Source of the DNA: Streptomyces daqingensis
GTDB lineage: Bacteria > Actinomycetota > Actinomycetes > Streptomycetales > Streptomycetaceae
Assembly: GCF_014645895.1 (NCBI RefSeq)
Contig: NZ_BMMP01000001.1
Span: 471,624 to 535,623 of the forward strand
DNA length: 64,000 bases
Reading direction: 5' to 3'
Notes under the pieces: generated by a model
Seen by the model: the letters and a program-made list of their open reading frames with translations, nothing else
Told to the model about the DNA's origin: nothing
The model's database searches: none
Position numbers and translations under genes: made by a program
Shown: in pieces, positions 44,624-53,469 of the stretch
Layout of the letters: the number at the start of each line of letters is the position of its first letter
Position numbering within the stretch: the stretch's first letter is position 1

Positions 44624-44922
44624 GACCTCGGCATGGAGGGCAGCGCCGTCCAGGCCGGCATCCAGCCCACCGTGCAGAATTTCCCGCTCCACCCCGCGGT
44701 CCGCGCTGTGTTGCCGGTCGCCCTTTCCCGCTGGGCGCGGTCTGTCGGCCCGGTTCATTGCGATTCAGATTTCCGATCAGCTGCCGTGCACGGTGACGAT
44801 CCGAGAAGACCGGATACACCCGCGGCGGTTACTGGTGGCGGTGGCGGAACCACATCCGTCGCACGGAGTGAACCTCTCCCGCCAGCAGCGTAGTTGCATG
44901 AAACAATCCAGGTTAGGAAACT
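44624..44922. other. 299-bp gap before the P450 gene
   Basis: No convincing gene. AGGAAA precedes the ATG at 44923. No clear terminator or promoter recognised. Confidence 0.4.
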
Positions 44923-46122
44923 ATGACGGTCTCTTCCTGCCCCATCACGAACGGACTGCCGACATTCCGTGAGCGCCCCTTCGATCCGCCCGACACGGTA
45001 AGGAACCTGCAGGGCGAACAGCCGATCAGCAGGATGACCTTTCCCGACGGAGTGAAGGGCTGGCTGGTAACCGGGTACAACCAGGGCCGCGAGATCCTGG
45101 CGGACCACCGGCGTTTCTCGTCGGACATCAAGTACAAGCACATGGCGTTCCCCTCCGACCGTCCCGCGGATCTCGAGGCGGGAATCCCGGGTCTGATGGA
45201 GCACATGGATCCGCCCGAGCACACCCGCATCCGGCGGCGCCTCACCGGTCAGTTCACTCTCCGGAGAATGCGGCAGCTCACCCCCCGGATCGAACAGATC
45301 ACGGCGGACTACGCGGACGCGATGACGCGCAAGGGGCCCCCGGCCGACCTGGTGCACGACTACGCGTTGCCGGTCTCCTCCCAGGTGATCTGCGAACTCC
45401 TCGGAGTCCCTTTCGGCCACCGCGACCGGTTCGAAGGAAACTCGGAGAAGCTGCTCCGTCTGGAGATCGAGCCCGAAGAGGCGAGAGCGGCGTTGGGGGA
45501 TATCACCGAACTCGTCGGCACTCTCCTCCAGATCAAGAAGAAGGACCCGGCCGACGACGTCTTCAGCGTGCTGGCCACAGCCGACGACATCAGCGAACCG
45601 GAGATGATCGGCGCCACCCTGATGCTGCTGGTGGCCGGGCACGTCACGACCGCGAACACGCTCGCACTCGGCACCTACGCGCTGCTCAGCAACCCCGAAC
45701 AGCTGGCCATGCTCCGTGCCGACGAGTCACTCACGGAGGGCACGGTCGAGGAACTGCTGCGCTACCTCACGGTCGTGCACATCGGCGTCCAGCGCACGCC
45801 CATCGAGGACGTCGAAATCGACGGGGTGACCCTGCCCGCCGGGGAACCGGTCCTGATCCACCTCCCGAGCATGAACCGCGACCCGGACCAGTACGCGGAC
45901 CCCGACCAGTTCGACATCACCCGCAAGAAGGCGCACCTGACCTTCAGCCACGGCATCCATCAGTGCCTCGGGCAGCAACTGGCACGTCTGGAGCTGCGCA
46001 TCGGCTTCTCCACACTCCTTCAACGCTTCCCCGAACTGCGCCTCGCCGAGCCCCCGGAGAACATTCCGATGCGCTCGGACATGGCCGTCTACGGAGTGCA
46101 CCACCTGCCCGTAACGTGGTGA
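44923..46122 (+). CDS. Cytochrome P450
   Basis: 399-residue soluble bacterial P450. The heme loop FSHGIHQCLGQQLAR has the axial cysteine; the K-helix EELLR gives the ExxR motif; the I-helix reads LLVAGHVTTAN, where the acidic residue usually before the conserved threonine pair is valine, which may alter proton delivery. A hydroxylation or other oxidation of the locus A product is likely, but the gene also borders locus B. Redox partners are not encoded here. A hairpin follows at 46182. Confidence 0.92.
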   Translation: MTVSSCPITNGLPTFRERPFDPPDTVRNLQGEQPISRMTFPDGVKGWLVTGYNQGREILADHRRFSSDIKYKHMAFPSDRPADLEAGIPGLMEHMDPPEHTRIRRRLTGQFTLRRMRQLTPRIEQITADYADAMTRKGPPADLVHDYALPVSSQVICELLGVPFGHRDRFEGNSEKLLRLEIEPEEARAALGDITELVGTLLQIKKKDPADDVFSVLATADDISEPEMIGATLMLLVAGHVTTANTLALGTYALLSNPEQLAMLRADESLTEGTVEELLRYLTVVHIGVQRTPIEDVEIDGVTLPAGEPVLIHLPSMNRDPDQYADPDQFDITRKKAHLTFSHGIHQCLGQQLARLELRIGFSTLLQRFPELRLAEPPENIPMRSDMAVYGVHHLPVTW

Positions 46123-46181
46123 ACGGGCCGGTGAAGGCCGAGCCCCGCGCAGACGCCTTCAGCCTGCCCTGACAGCGGAAG

Positions 46182-46216
46182 ACTCGCTTCCACACCACGG
46201 TGCGGGAGCGAGTTTT
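46182..46216 (+). terminator. Terminator after the P450 gene
   Basis: Seven-bp stem actcgct (46182-46188) / agcgagt (46207-46213), followed by four Ts, 60 bp after the stop. Confidence 0.55.
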
Positions 46217-46934
46217 CACGGATTGCGGATGCATCGCCCTTGCCCGGCGAGTGTCCATTCATACAGGTCGTGCCCAGTGCCGTGCCCGGCTCGTCGAAGA
46301 TCGGACGAGGCCACCTGTCGGTGTGTGACCCGGAGGGTGCGCGAACCGCTCAGAACACCGAACCGGGGTGCCTCCAACGGGAGTTCGAGCGGGCGTGCGT
46401 GTCTCCCCGGCGTTGGAGCTCGCGCGCTGAGCTCTCCGCGGCGGTCGCCGTTCGAGGCCCGTCCTGCGGGCGGCGACCGGCCTCCCTGACCGCCGGTTTC
46501 GAAGTCCAAGTCGCCCTCGCCTCTGGCCTCCCGCGGTTTCCTCACCCGTGACCGATGCACAGGCTTTGCGCATAGCTCCTTCATAGCTTGTGCAGAAAGT
46601 AGCCAGATTCCCTGTGCGAGCCTGCCTCTCCGCAGGGCGCTGCGTCATGGGAAGGCTGGGCGGTGTATGCGCAACAGAGCGCAGGGCCGGACCTGCCGTG
46701 CACGGTGTCCCGAGTGAGCCGCACGGCGGGGGCAGGGACGCACGCTGCCGTCTCCGGAGCCGGCTCGCGCACCGAAGAGCAGCGGGTCAGGCCGCATTCG
46801 TCGATGCCCACCAGGCCTGACCCGCCCCCTGCCCGGCAACCGGACGCCACGCCGGACCGGCCACCGGGGCCCGCCCTGTTCCCGATCGACGTGCTCAGAC
46901 GACAACTCCGGACTCCGAGAGTGGGGGATGACCC
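46217..46934. other. 718-bp region separating locus A and locus B
   Basis: No credible gene on either strand. A heptamer direct repeat catagct occurs at 46571-46577 and 46582-46588 (11-bp period, one helical turn), a pattern seen for SARP-type and other dimeric activators. No sequence like the IdeR/DmdR iron box is visible. GGGGGAT precedes the GTG at 46935. Confidence 0.4.
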
Positions 46935-48536
46935 GTGCTTGAAGGTTGTGTGCCGTGGCCTGAGTCCTTCGTCCGCGACTACAAGACCAAGGGCTACTGG
47001 ACCGACGAGGTTCTCGGAGGGCTGCCCATGTGGCTCCCCGGCGCCGAGGACAGGGAAGCCGTGGTCACGCCGGGCCGCACCATGACCTACGGTCAGCTCG
47101 ACCGGGCGGCAGACCGGCTCGCAGCCGGTCTGCGTGCTCTCGGCATCGGCGCCGGTGATCGTGTGGTGGTGCATCTCCCGAACGACGTGGAGATGGTCGT
47201 CCTGTGTTACGCCCTCTTCCGGTCGGGGGCACTTCCGGTGTTCGCACTGCCCGCGCACCGCTCGTCGGAGATCACCCACCTGGTCGACACCTCCCAGGCT
47301 GTCGCCTACGTGTGCGCGGACCAGGTGCTCGACTGCGACTACCGTCTCATCGCGAAGGAAGTCCTGGCGAGCACGGACGGCTCCCTGGAGCACGTACTGG
47401 TGGCCGGGGACCCGGGGCCCTACACCGCCCTCTCGGACGTGGACGCGGATCCGGTGGACCTGCCGGCACCCGACGCCCAGGACGTGGCCTTGTTCCTGCT
47501 GTCCGGGGGCACTTCGGGACCGCCCAAGCTGATCCCGCGCACCCACGCCGACTACGCCTGCCAGCTGCGGATGACCTCGCGGCTGTGCGCGTTCGAGGCC
47601 GACACCCGCTATCTGTGCGCGCTGCCCCTCGGACACAACTTCCCGCTCGCCTGCCCCGGCGTACTGGGGGTCCTGCGCTTGGGGGGTACGGCAGTCCTGG
47701 CGTCCGAACCGACCCCGGAGTCGTGCTTCCCCCTGATCGAGAGCGCCCGGGTGACGGTCACTTCCCTGGTGCCCTCCCTGGTCCCGCTGTGGCTGGAGGC
47801 CGCCGAATGGGCCCAGGACGATCTGACGTCGCTCAAGCTTCTCCAGGTGGGCGGAGCCCGGCTCGGTCCTGCGGCGGCTAGCCAGGTGCCCGGGAGACTC
47901 GGGTGCACTCTGCAGCAGGTGTACGGGATGGCGGAGGGCCTGCTCAACTTCACGCGGCTCGACGACCCGGACAGCGTCGTCTTCCACACGCAGGGATGCC
48001 CGCTGGCCTCCGCGGACGAGGTTCGGGTGGTCCGCGAGGACGGCCGGGAGGCACAGCCGGGCGAGGAAGGCGAGCTGTACACCCGGGGCCCCTACACAGT
48101 GCGCGGCTACTACCAGGCCGCGGAACGCAACCGGAGCCAGTTCACCGAGGACGGCTACTTCCGCACCGGCGACGTGGTACGGCGGACGGCGACCGGCTAC
48201 TTCGAGGTCGTGGGACGCAGCAACGACGTGATCAACCGTGGCGGGGAGAAGGTCCCCACGCAGGAGGTCGAGGAGCACCTCCGCGCTGATCCGGGTATCG
48301 CCGCCGTCGCGTTGATCGGCCTGCCGGACGAGGACCTGGGCGAACTGTCCTGCGCCTGCGTCGTGCCGAAGGACCCCCAGCAGCCGCCCACTCTCCGGGA
48401 GGTGCGGGCCGGGCTCAACGACCGCGGCATCGCCTCCTACAAGCTGCCCGACCGGCTGGTGATCCTCCCCGCACTGCCGCTGACTCCCGTCGGCAAGATC
48501 GACAAGAGGGCGCTGAAGAACCAGGTCCACAGCTGA
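46935..48536 (+). CDS. Salicylate-AMP ligase (PchD/DhbE family)
   Basis: 533 residues of the aryl acid-activating stand-alone adenylation family. LLSGGTSGPPKLIPRTH is the A3 loop, HNFPLACPGVLG the acid-binding loop and GMAEGLLNFTRLDD the A5 region. In DhbE the residues Ser240 and Val337 mark 2,3-dihydroxybenzoate; here, at the same numbers, they are Cys240 and Leu337, the combination known for salicylate-specific enzymes (PchD, YbtE). It should adenylate salicylate and load the ArCP of the NRPS at 48928. GTG start. A hairpin separates it from the NRPS genes. Confidence 0.92.
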   Translation: MLEGCVPWPESFVRDYKTKGYWTDEVLGGLPMWLPGAEDREAVVTPGRTMTYGQLDRAADRLAAGLRALGIGAGDRVVVHLPNDVEMVVLCYALFRSGALPVFALPAHRSSEITHLVDTSQAVAYVCADQVLDCDYRLIAKEVLASTDGSLEHVLVAGDPGPYTALSDVDADPVDLPAPDAQDVALFLLSGGTSGPPKLIPRTHADYACQLRMTSRLCAFEADTRYLCALPLGHNFPLACPGVLGVLRLGGTAVLASEPTPESCFPLIESARVTVTSLVPSLVPLWLEAAEWAQDDLTSLKLLQVGGARLGPAAASQVPGRLGCTLQQVYGMAEGLLNFTRLDDPDSVVFHTQGCPLASADEVRVVREDGREAQPGEEGELYTRGPYTVRGYYQAAERNRSQFTEDGYFRTGDVVRRTATGYFEVVGRSNDVINRGGEKVPTQEVEEHLRADPGIAAVALIGLPDEDLGELSCACVVPKDPQQPPTLREVRAGLNDRGIASYKLPDRLVILPALPLTPVGKIDKRALKNQVHS

Positions 48537-48927
48537 GGAGGGCCTCGGCAGGACGGAAGCCGGGCGTGGCAGGCCCTCGTGGGGCAGGCGCCTGCTTCCG
48601 CGTCGGACGACGGGACGTGATCCCGCGTCACCGGCGCGCTCCAGATGAAGGCCCCCTACAGCCCGGCCCCGGGGACCCCGATCGCGTGCCGGAGGCGGGT
48701 GCGGCACCCGCACCCGCCTCCGCAGCAGGCCATACGGAAGGTGAACCCGGTATGCCGGCTTACCGGTGACGCACCCAGGGAGGGTCCAAGAAAGCGTTCA
48801 GATTCTCGCCAGTCGTCTCTGTGAGGCTGATCAGGGCTTCCGGCCGCATCGCATCAAAGAAGAGTTCGGCAGCCGGCGTTGCAGCGCGTCGCGGCTTGTA
48901 CTGGAACCGATGAACCGGAGTTAACGG
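48537..48927. other. 391-bp gap between the ligase and NRPS genes
   Basis: Holds the hairpin at 48691-48721 and the region leading to the NRPS start; no gene. The NRPS operon therefore probably has its own promoter, which I cannot locate. The ribosome site before 48928 is weak (GGAG 10 nt upstream). Confidence 0.45.
48691..48721 (+). terminator. 13-bp stem hairpin after the salicylate ligase gene
   Basis: Arms 48691-48703 (ggaggcgggtgcg) and 48709-48721, loop of 5 nt, 155 bp after the stop codon. Confidence 0.7.
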
Positions 48928-51900
48928 ATGTCTCAGCAGATCGTGTCGCCGGGAACTTCCCCCTGGGAACCGCAGAACCTGCGGCAGGAGGTCTCCCGGC
49001 TGGTGGGCCGGGAGCTGGGTCCGGCGGACGACGACGTCAACCTCTTCGAACTCGGCCTGCAGTCGCTGCAGTTGATGCGCCTCACGAGCCGGCTCAACCG
49101 CGCCGGTGTCCGCGCCGACTTCAAGCGCCTGGCCACGGACGCCCGTCTCTCGGCCTGGTACGAGCTGCTGCAGAGCCCTGACGGGACCGCCCCGGCCTTT
49201 GCTCCCCGCCCGGCTTCCCCGGCGCCGGCCGACAAGGGCGAGCCCTTCCCCCTCACCGCCGTGCAGCAGGCCTACTGGATCGGCCGGGGCGACGACCAGT
49301 CCCTGGGCGGCGTCGGATGCCATGCCTACCTGGAGATCGACGCGAAGGACGTCGACCCCCGCCGCCTCGAGGCGGCCGTCCGCGCTCTCCTGGAACGGCA
49401 CCCCATGCTGCGGAGCCGGTTCGAGTCCGACGCGACTCAGCGCGTACTGCCCAATTCGCCCTGGCCCGGACTGACCGTGCACGACCTGCGGGACCAGTCC
49501 GCACAGTCGGTGTCCCGGGCGCTGGAAGAACTGCGCGACCGGCTCTCGCACCGCCGCCTGGACGTCGGCTCCGGCGAGGTGCTGGACCTCCGACTGACCC
49601 GGCTTCCCGGGGCACTTGACCGGCTGCACCTGAACGTCGACCTGCTCGTCGCCGACGTCCACAGCATCCGGCTGCTCCTCGCGGACCTCGCCGCCCTGTA
49701 CGAGGACGCCTCGTCGCTGCCGGAGCCGACCACCTACACCTTCGGGCAGTACCTGGCCGAGCAGAGCGGGACGAGGCGTACCGAACGGGAGAACGCCCGG
49801 AGCTACTGGCAGCAGCGGCTGCCCCGACTGCCGGGCGGTCCTGCGCTGCCCCTCGCGGTCGAACCCGAGCAGGTGCGCGCCACCCGCTTCGTACGCCGCA
49901 CCCACGAACTGACCCCTGCACGCTGGAAAGCGCTCCAGGAGCAGGCCGCGAAGGCCGGCGTCACGCCCGCCGTCTTCCTGGCCACGGCCTTCAGCGAAGT
50001 CCTCGCCCGCTGGAGCGGACAGGACCGGTTCCTCCTCAACCTGCCGCTGTTCGACCGCGACCTGGAAGCACACCCGCAGATCGAGCACATCGTCGCCGAC
50101 TTCACGAGCCTGGTCCTGCTGGAGTGCGACCTGAACCGCGGGCGCGACACGGCCGAGCGGGCCAGGTCCGTCCAGAAGCAGCTGCACCAGGACGTGGGGC
50201 ACGCCGCCTACACGGGCGTGGACGTACTGCGGGACATGGTCCGCGCGGACGGAGACGCGCCGCGCACCGCCCCCGTCGTCTTCGCCTGCAACCTCGACGC
50301 GCCACTCGTGCCCGACTCCTGCGCCGAGACCTTCGGGGAGCTGTCCTGGATGGTCTCCCAGACCCCGCAGGTCTGGCTCGACCACCAGGTCTACCGCACC
50401 CGTGAGGGAGGACTGCTGCTCGCCTGGGACGCGGTGGAGGAGCTCTTCCCCGACGGGGTGCTGGACGCGATGCTGGCCGCGTACGGAAGGTTCCTCGAAG
50501 ACCTCGCCGCAGGCGACGGCCCCACGACGCCGGAGATCCCCCTGCCGGCCGGGCAGCGGCGCCGCCGCGAAACGGTCAACTCCACAGCAGGCCCCGCCAC
50601 TCGTACGCTGCTGCACACCGCGTTCTTCGAGAAAGCCGCCGGCCGCGCCGCGGACCCCGCGGTGCTGTGGGACACCGACGGTCGGCTCACCCACGCCGAA
50701 CTCGCCGGAAGAGCCCTGCGCATCGCGGCCGCGCTGGTCCGGCGCGGTATCGGTCCCGGCTCGTCAGTGGCCGTCACCGTGCCCAAGGGCCCGGACCAGA
50801 TCGCTGCCGTGCTCGGCGTCCTGGCCGCCGGTGCCACCTACATACCCGTCGGACTGGACCAGCCCGCCGCCCGCCGCTCCCGCATCCTGCAACTCAGCGG
50901 TGCCGGCCTCCTCCTGGACGGCACCCCGGACGCGACGCCCCCCGGACCCGATGACGGGGTGCTGACCGTCAGCGAGGCCCTGCGCGAAGAGCCCCTCGAC
51001 GCACCGGTCCGCGTCGACCCGGACCAGGCCGCCTACGTGATCTTCACTTCCGGGTCCACCGGAACGCCCAAGGGCGTCGAGGTGACCCACCGGGCCGCGG
51101 CCAACACCGTCGAGGACGTGAACGAGCGGTTCGGGATCGGCGCGGAGGACCGCGTACTGGCCGTCTCCGCCCTCGACTTCGACTTGTCGGTGTGGGACGT
51201 CTTCGGCCCCCTGGCAGAAGGCGGCGCTCTGGTCCTGGTCGACGAGTCCGACCGGCGTGACGCGAAGCGGTGGCTTGCCCTGTGCGCCCGGCACGGAGTG
51301 ACGGTGTGGAACAGCGTGCCGGCCCTGATGGACATGCTGCTGACCGCCGCGGACCGGGCGGAACTGCCGCCTTCGCTGCGGCTGGCCTTGCTCTCGGGCG
51401 ACTGGATCGGTCTCGACCTGCCCGCACGGCTGTCCGCCGCGTCAGGCAGGCGGTGCCGGCTCGTGGGCCTCGGCGGCGCCACCGAGGCGGCCATCTGGTC
51501 CAACTGCCACGAGGTCGACGGAGTGCCCGAGCAGTGGCGGTCCATCCCGTACGGGAAACCCCTGCGCAACCAGAAGTTCCGCGTCGTGGACGGCCGCGGC
51601 AGGGACTGTCCCGACTGGGTTCCCGGGGAGCTGTGGATCGGCGGCGCCGGTGTCGCCCGGGGCTACCGCGGCGACGAGGAGCTGACGGCGGAGCGCTTCC
51701 CCGAGGTGGACGGCGAACGCTGGTACCGGACCGGTGATCTCGGCCGCTACTGGCCCGACGGGAACCTGGAGTTCCTGGGCCGCGCCGACCATCAGGTGAA
51801 GATCAACGGCTTCCGTGTGGAACTCGGCGAGATCGAGGCCGGCCTCCAGGCCTGCCCCGAAGTCGCCGCCGCCGTAGCCGTCACCGTGGGAGACCGCCGC

Positions 51901-53469
51901 CGCGAGGTGGTGGCCGCCGTCGTCGAGCGCGCCCCCCGGCATGAGGACCCCGGCATCCGGGCGGCGGACGAACTCTCCCCACACGGCACTCCGTCACCCA
52001 CCGATGTGCCCGGACCGCATGAGGACGACCTCGAACTCCACCTCGTCGAGACCCTCCTGGCCGACCTGGTAGCCCCTGCCGTGGCCTCCGGCGCGGACCC
52101 GGTCCTGAGCCTCGCCGTCACCGCGGAGCAACGCCCCGTCCTGGACGCCTGGCTGGATTACCTCACGCGGCACGAAGTGGTGCGGCGCGACGGCCGGACC
52201 GTCCTGCCGGGGCGCCGCTGGTCACAGGTGCGTGACCCGGAACGGGCGGAGCGGCTGCGAGAAGAAGCACACGGCACACATCTGGAGCAGGTGGCCTCCG
52301 CGCTGCGGGGAGCGGGCCCCCTGTTCGCGGCGCTGCTCGCCGGCGAGGCCCGCGCCTCCGTGCTGCTGGAAGACCCGGTCCTCTCCCCGGAGGGACTCGG
52401 CGACGCGATGCCGGGAAGCAGGGAGTGCCTGACCGCCGTCGCCGACGAGCTGAGAGTCCTCGCCGCGGACGGTCCCCCTGCCGTCGCCGACTGGGACGGG
52501 GGGAGCGGGCTGGGCGCCGTCCGGCTCCTCGCCGCACTCGACCCCGGCGCCGTCGACTACACGCTGTTCAGCTCGTCAGGCGCGCTGCTGTCCGCAGCCG
52601 ACGCAAGGCTGGCGGGTTCCGGACACCGGGTGCGTACGGTCCGGCAGGGCACTTCGGCCGTCCATGCCGGTTACCTGCACGCGTTCGACGCGGTGGTGGC
52701 CAACAACGTGCTGCACCGGATGCCCTCTCCCCAGGCCGCCGCAGCGACCATGGCGTTGCTGCTCAGACCGGGAGGCCGACTCCACATGCTGGAGAACACC
52801 AGGCTCTCTCCCCTCGCCGTTCTCGTCGCCCTTCCCCTCGACGCGCAGGCCGGCCGGCTCCGAACCGGGCCGAGCTCCTGGCTGCGGGACGGCCCGCAGT
52901 GGGTCCGGGCATGCGCCGCGGCCGGCCTCGTCGACGCACGCGTGGCGCGTACCGGAACCGGGGGAGAGGTTCTCGTGACAGCGCGACGGCAGCCCGACGC
53001 CCGCGGCATCGACCCGGAGCAACTCCTCCGCCAGGCCGCGGACCGGCTGCCCGGACACATGATCCCCACCAGCGTCGCGGCCCTGCCGGCACTGCCGCTG
53101 AGCAGCAACGGCAAGGTCGACCGGCAGCGCGTCCAGAGTGTGCTGGCCTCGATGGCCTCCCGCCACCGCGAGGAGGCGGAGCCGCCCCGTGGCGCCGTGG
53201 AGAAGTCCGTCGCCGAGCTGTGGGTCCGTCTGATGAGCCTGAGCACGGTCGGCCGTGACGAGAACTTCTTCACCCTGGGCGGCGACAGCCTCCTCGCCAC
53301 CCGCCTGGTGACGGAGATCCACACGACGCTCGGCGTCGAGCTGCCCATGCGCGACGTGATGCGGGCTCCGACCGTCGCCGGCATGAGCGCGCTGATCGAG
53401 GAACGTCAGACGGTGGAGGAGGGCACAGCCGGGGCTGCGGCCGGCGACTTCGAGGAAGGTGTCCTGTGA
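48928..53469 (+). CDS. NRPS 1, PchE-like: ArCP-Cy-A(MT-like)-PCP
   Basis: 1,513 residues. Aryl carrier domain with Ser46 (FELGLQSLQL); cyclisation domain with DLLVADVHS (238-246), the DxxxxDxxS motif that replaces HHxxxDG; adenylation domain (about 555-1000) whose specificity residues read D-L-W-N-L-S-L-I-W, one change from the cysteine code of PchE/HMWP2. Inserted in the A domain (about 1015-1370) is a methyltransferase-like region with a degraded SAM loop (DWDGGSGLGAVRLL); in PchE the equivalent acts as epimerase. PCP serine is Ser1454. It should join salicylate to cysteine and cyclise to the first thiazoline. Its stop overlaps the next NRPS start (GTGA). Confidence 0.93.
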   Translation: MSQQIVSPGTSPWEPQNLRQEVSRLVGRELGPADDDVNLFELGLQSLQLMRLTSRLNRAGVRADFKRLATDARLSAWYELLQSPDGTAPAFAPRPASPAPADKGEPFPLTAVQQAYWIGRGDDQSLGGVGCHAYLEIDAKDVDPRRLEAAVRALLERHPMLRSRFESDATQRVLPNSPWPGLTVHDLRDQSAQSVSRALEELRDRLSHRRLDVGSGEVLDLRLTRLPGALDRLHLNVDLLVADVHSIRLLLADLAALYEDASSLPEPTTYTFGQYLAEQSGTRRTERENARSYWQQRLPRLPGGPALPLAVEPEQVRATRFVRRTHELTPARWKALQEQAAKAGVTPAVFLATAFSEVLARWSGQDRFLLNLPLFDRDLEAHPQIEHIVADFTSLVLLECDLNRGRDTAERARSVQKQLHQDVGHAAYTGVDVLRDMVRADGDAPRTAPVVFACNLDAPLVPDSCAETFGELSWMVSQTPQVWLDHQVYRTREGGLLLAWDAVEELFPDGVLDAMLAAYGRFLEDLAAGDGPTTPEIPLPAGQRRRRETVNSTAGPATRTLLHTAFFEKAAGRAADPAVLWDTDGRLTHAELAGRALRIAAALVRRGIGPGSSVAVTVPKGPDQIAAVLGVLAAGATYIPVGLDQPAARRSRILQLSGAGLLLDGTPDATPPGPDDGVLTVSEALREEPLDAPVRVDPDQAAYVIFTSGSTGTPKGVEVTHRAAANTVEDVNERFGIGAEDRVLAVSALDFDLSVWDVFGPLAEGGALVLVDESDRRDAKRWLALCARHGVTVWNSVPALMDMLLTAADRAELPPSLRLALLSGDWIGLDLPARLSAASGRRCRLVGLGGATEAAIWSNCHEVDGVPEQWRSIPYGKPLRNQKFRVVDGRGRDCPDWVPGELWIGGAGVARGYRGDEELTAERFPEVDGERWYRTGDLGRYWPDGNLEFLGRADHQVKINGFRVELGEIEAGLQACPEVAAAVAVTVGDRRREVVAAVVERAPRHEDPGIRAADELSPHGTPSPTDVPGPHEDDLELHLVETLLADLVAPAVASGADPVLSLAVTAEQRPVLDAWLDYLTRHEVVRRDGRTVLPGRRWSQVRDPERAERLREEAHGTHLEQVASALRGAGPLFAALLAGEARASVLLEDPVLSPEGLGDAMPGSRECLTAVADELRVLAADGPPAVADWDGGSGLGAVRLLAALDPGAVDYTLFSSSGALLSAADARLAGSGHRVRTVRQGTSAVHAGYLHAFDAVVANNVLHRMPSPQAAAATMALLLRPGGRLHMLENTRLSPLAVLVALPLDAQAGRLRTGPSSWLRDGPQWVRACAAAGLVDARVARTGTGGEVLVTARRQPDARGIDPEQLLRQAADRLPGHMIPTSVAALPALPLSSNGKVDRQRVQSVLASMASRHREEAEPPRGAVEKSVAELWVRLMSLSTVGRDENFFTLGGDSLLATRLVTEIHTTLGVELPMRDVMRAPTVAGMSALIEERQTVEEGTAGAAAGDFEEGVL

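Noticed and set aside
28804..46122. Direct annotation of locus A as an azoxy (valanimycin/elaiomycin-type) cluster
   Set aside because: No flavin N-hydroxylase or membrane hydrazine synthase was found and the amino acid supply differs; azoxy is kept only as one hypothesis.
46217..48927. Iron-box (IdeR/DmdR-type) operator for the siderophore genes
   Set aside because: No sequence close to the known 19-bp consensus was seen upstream of 46935, 48928 or 60170.
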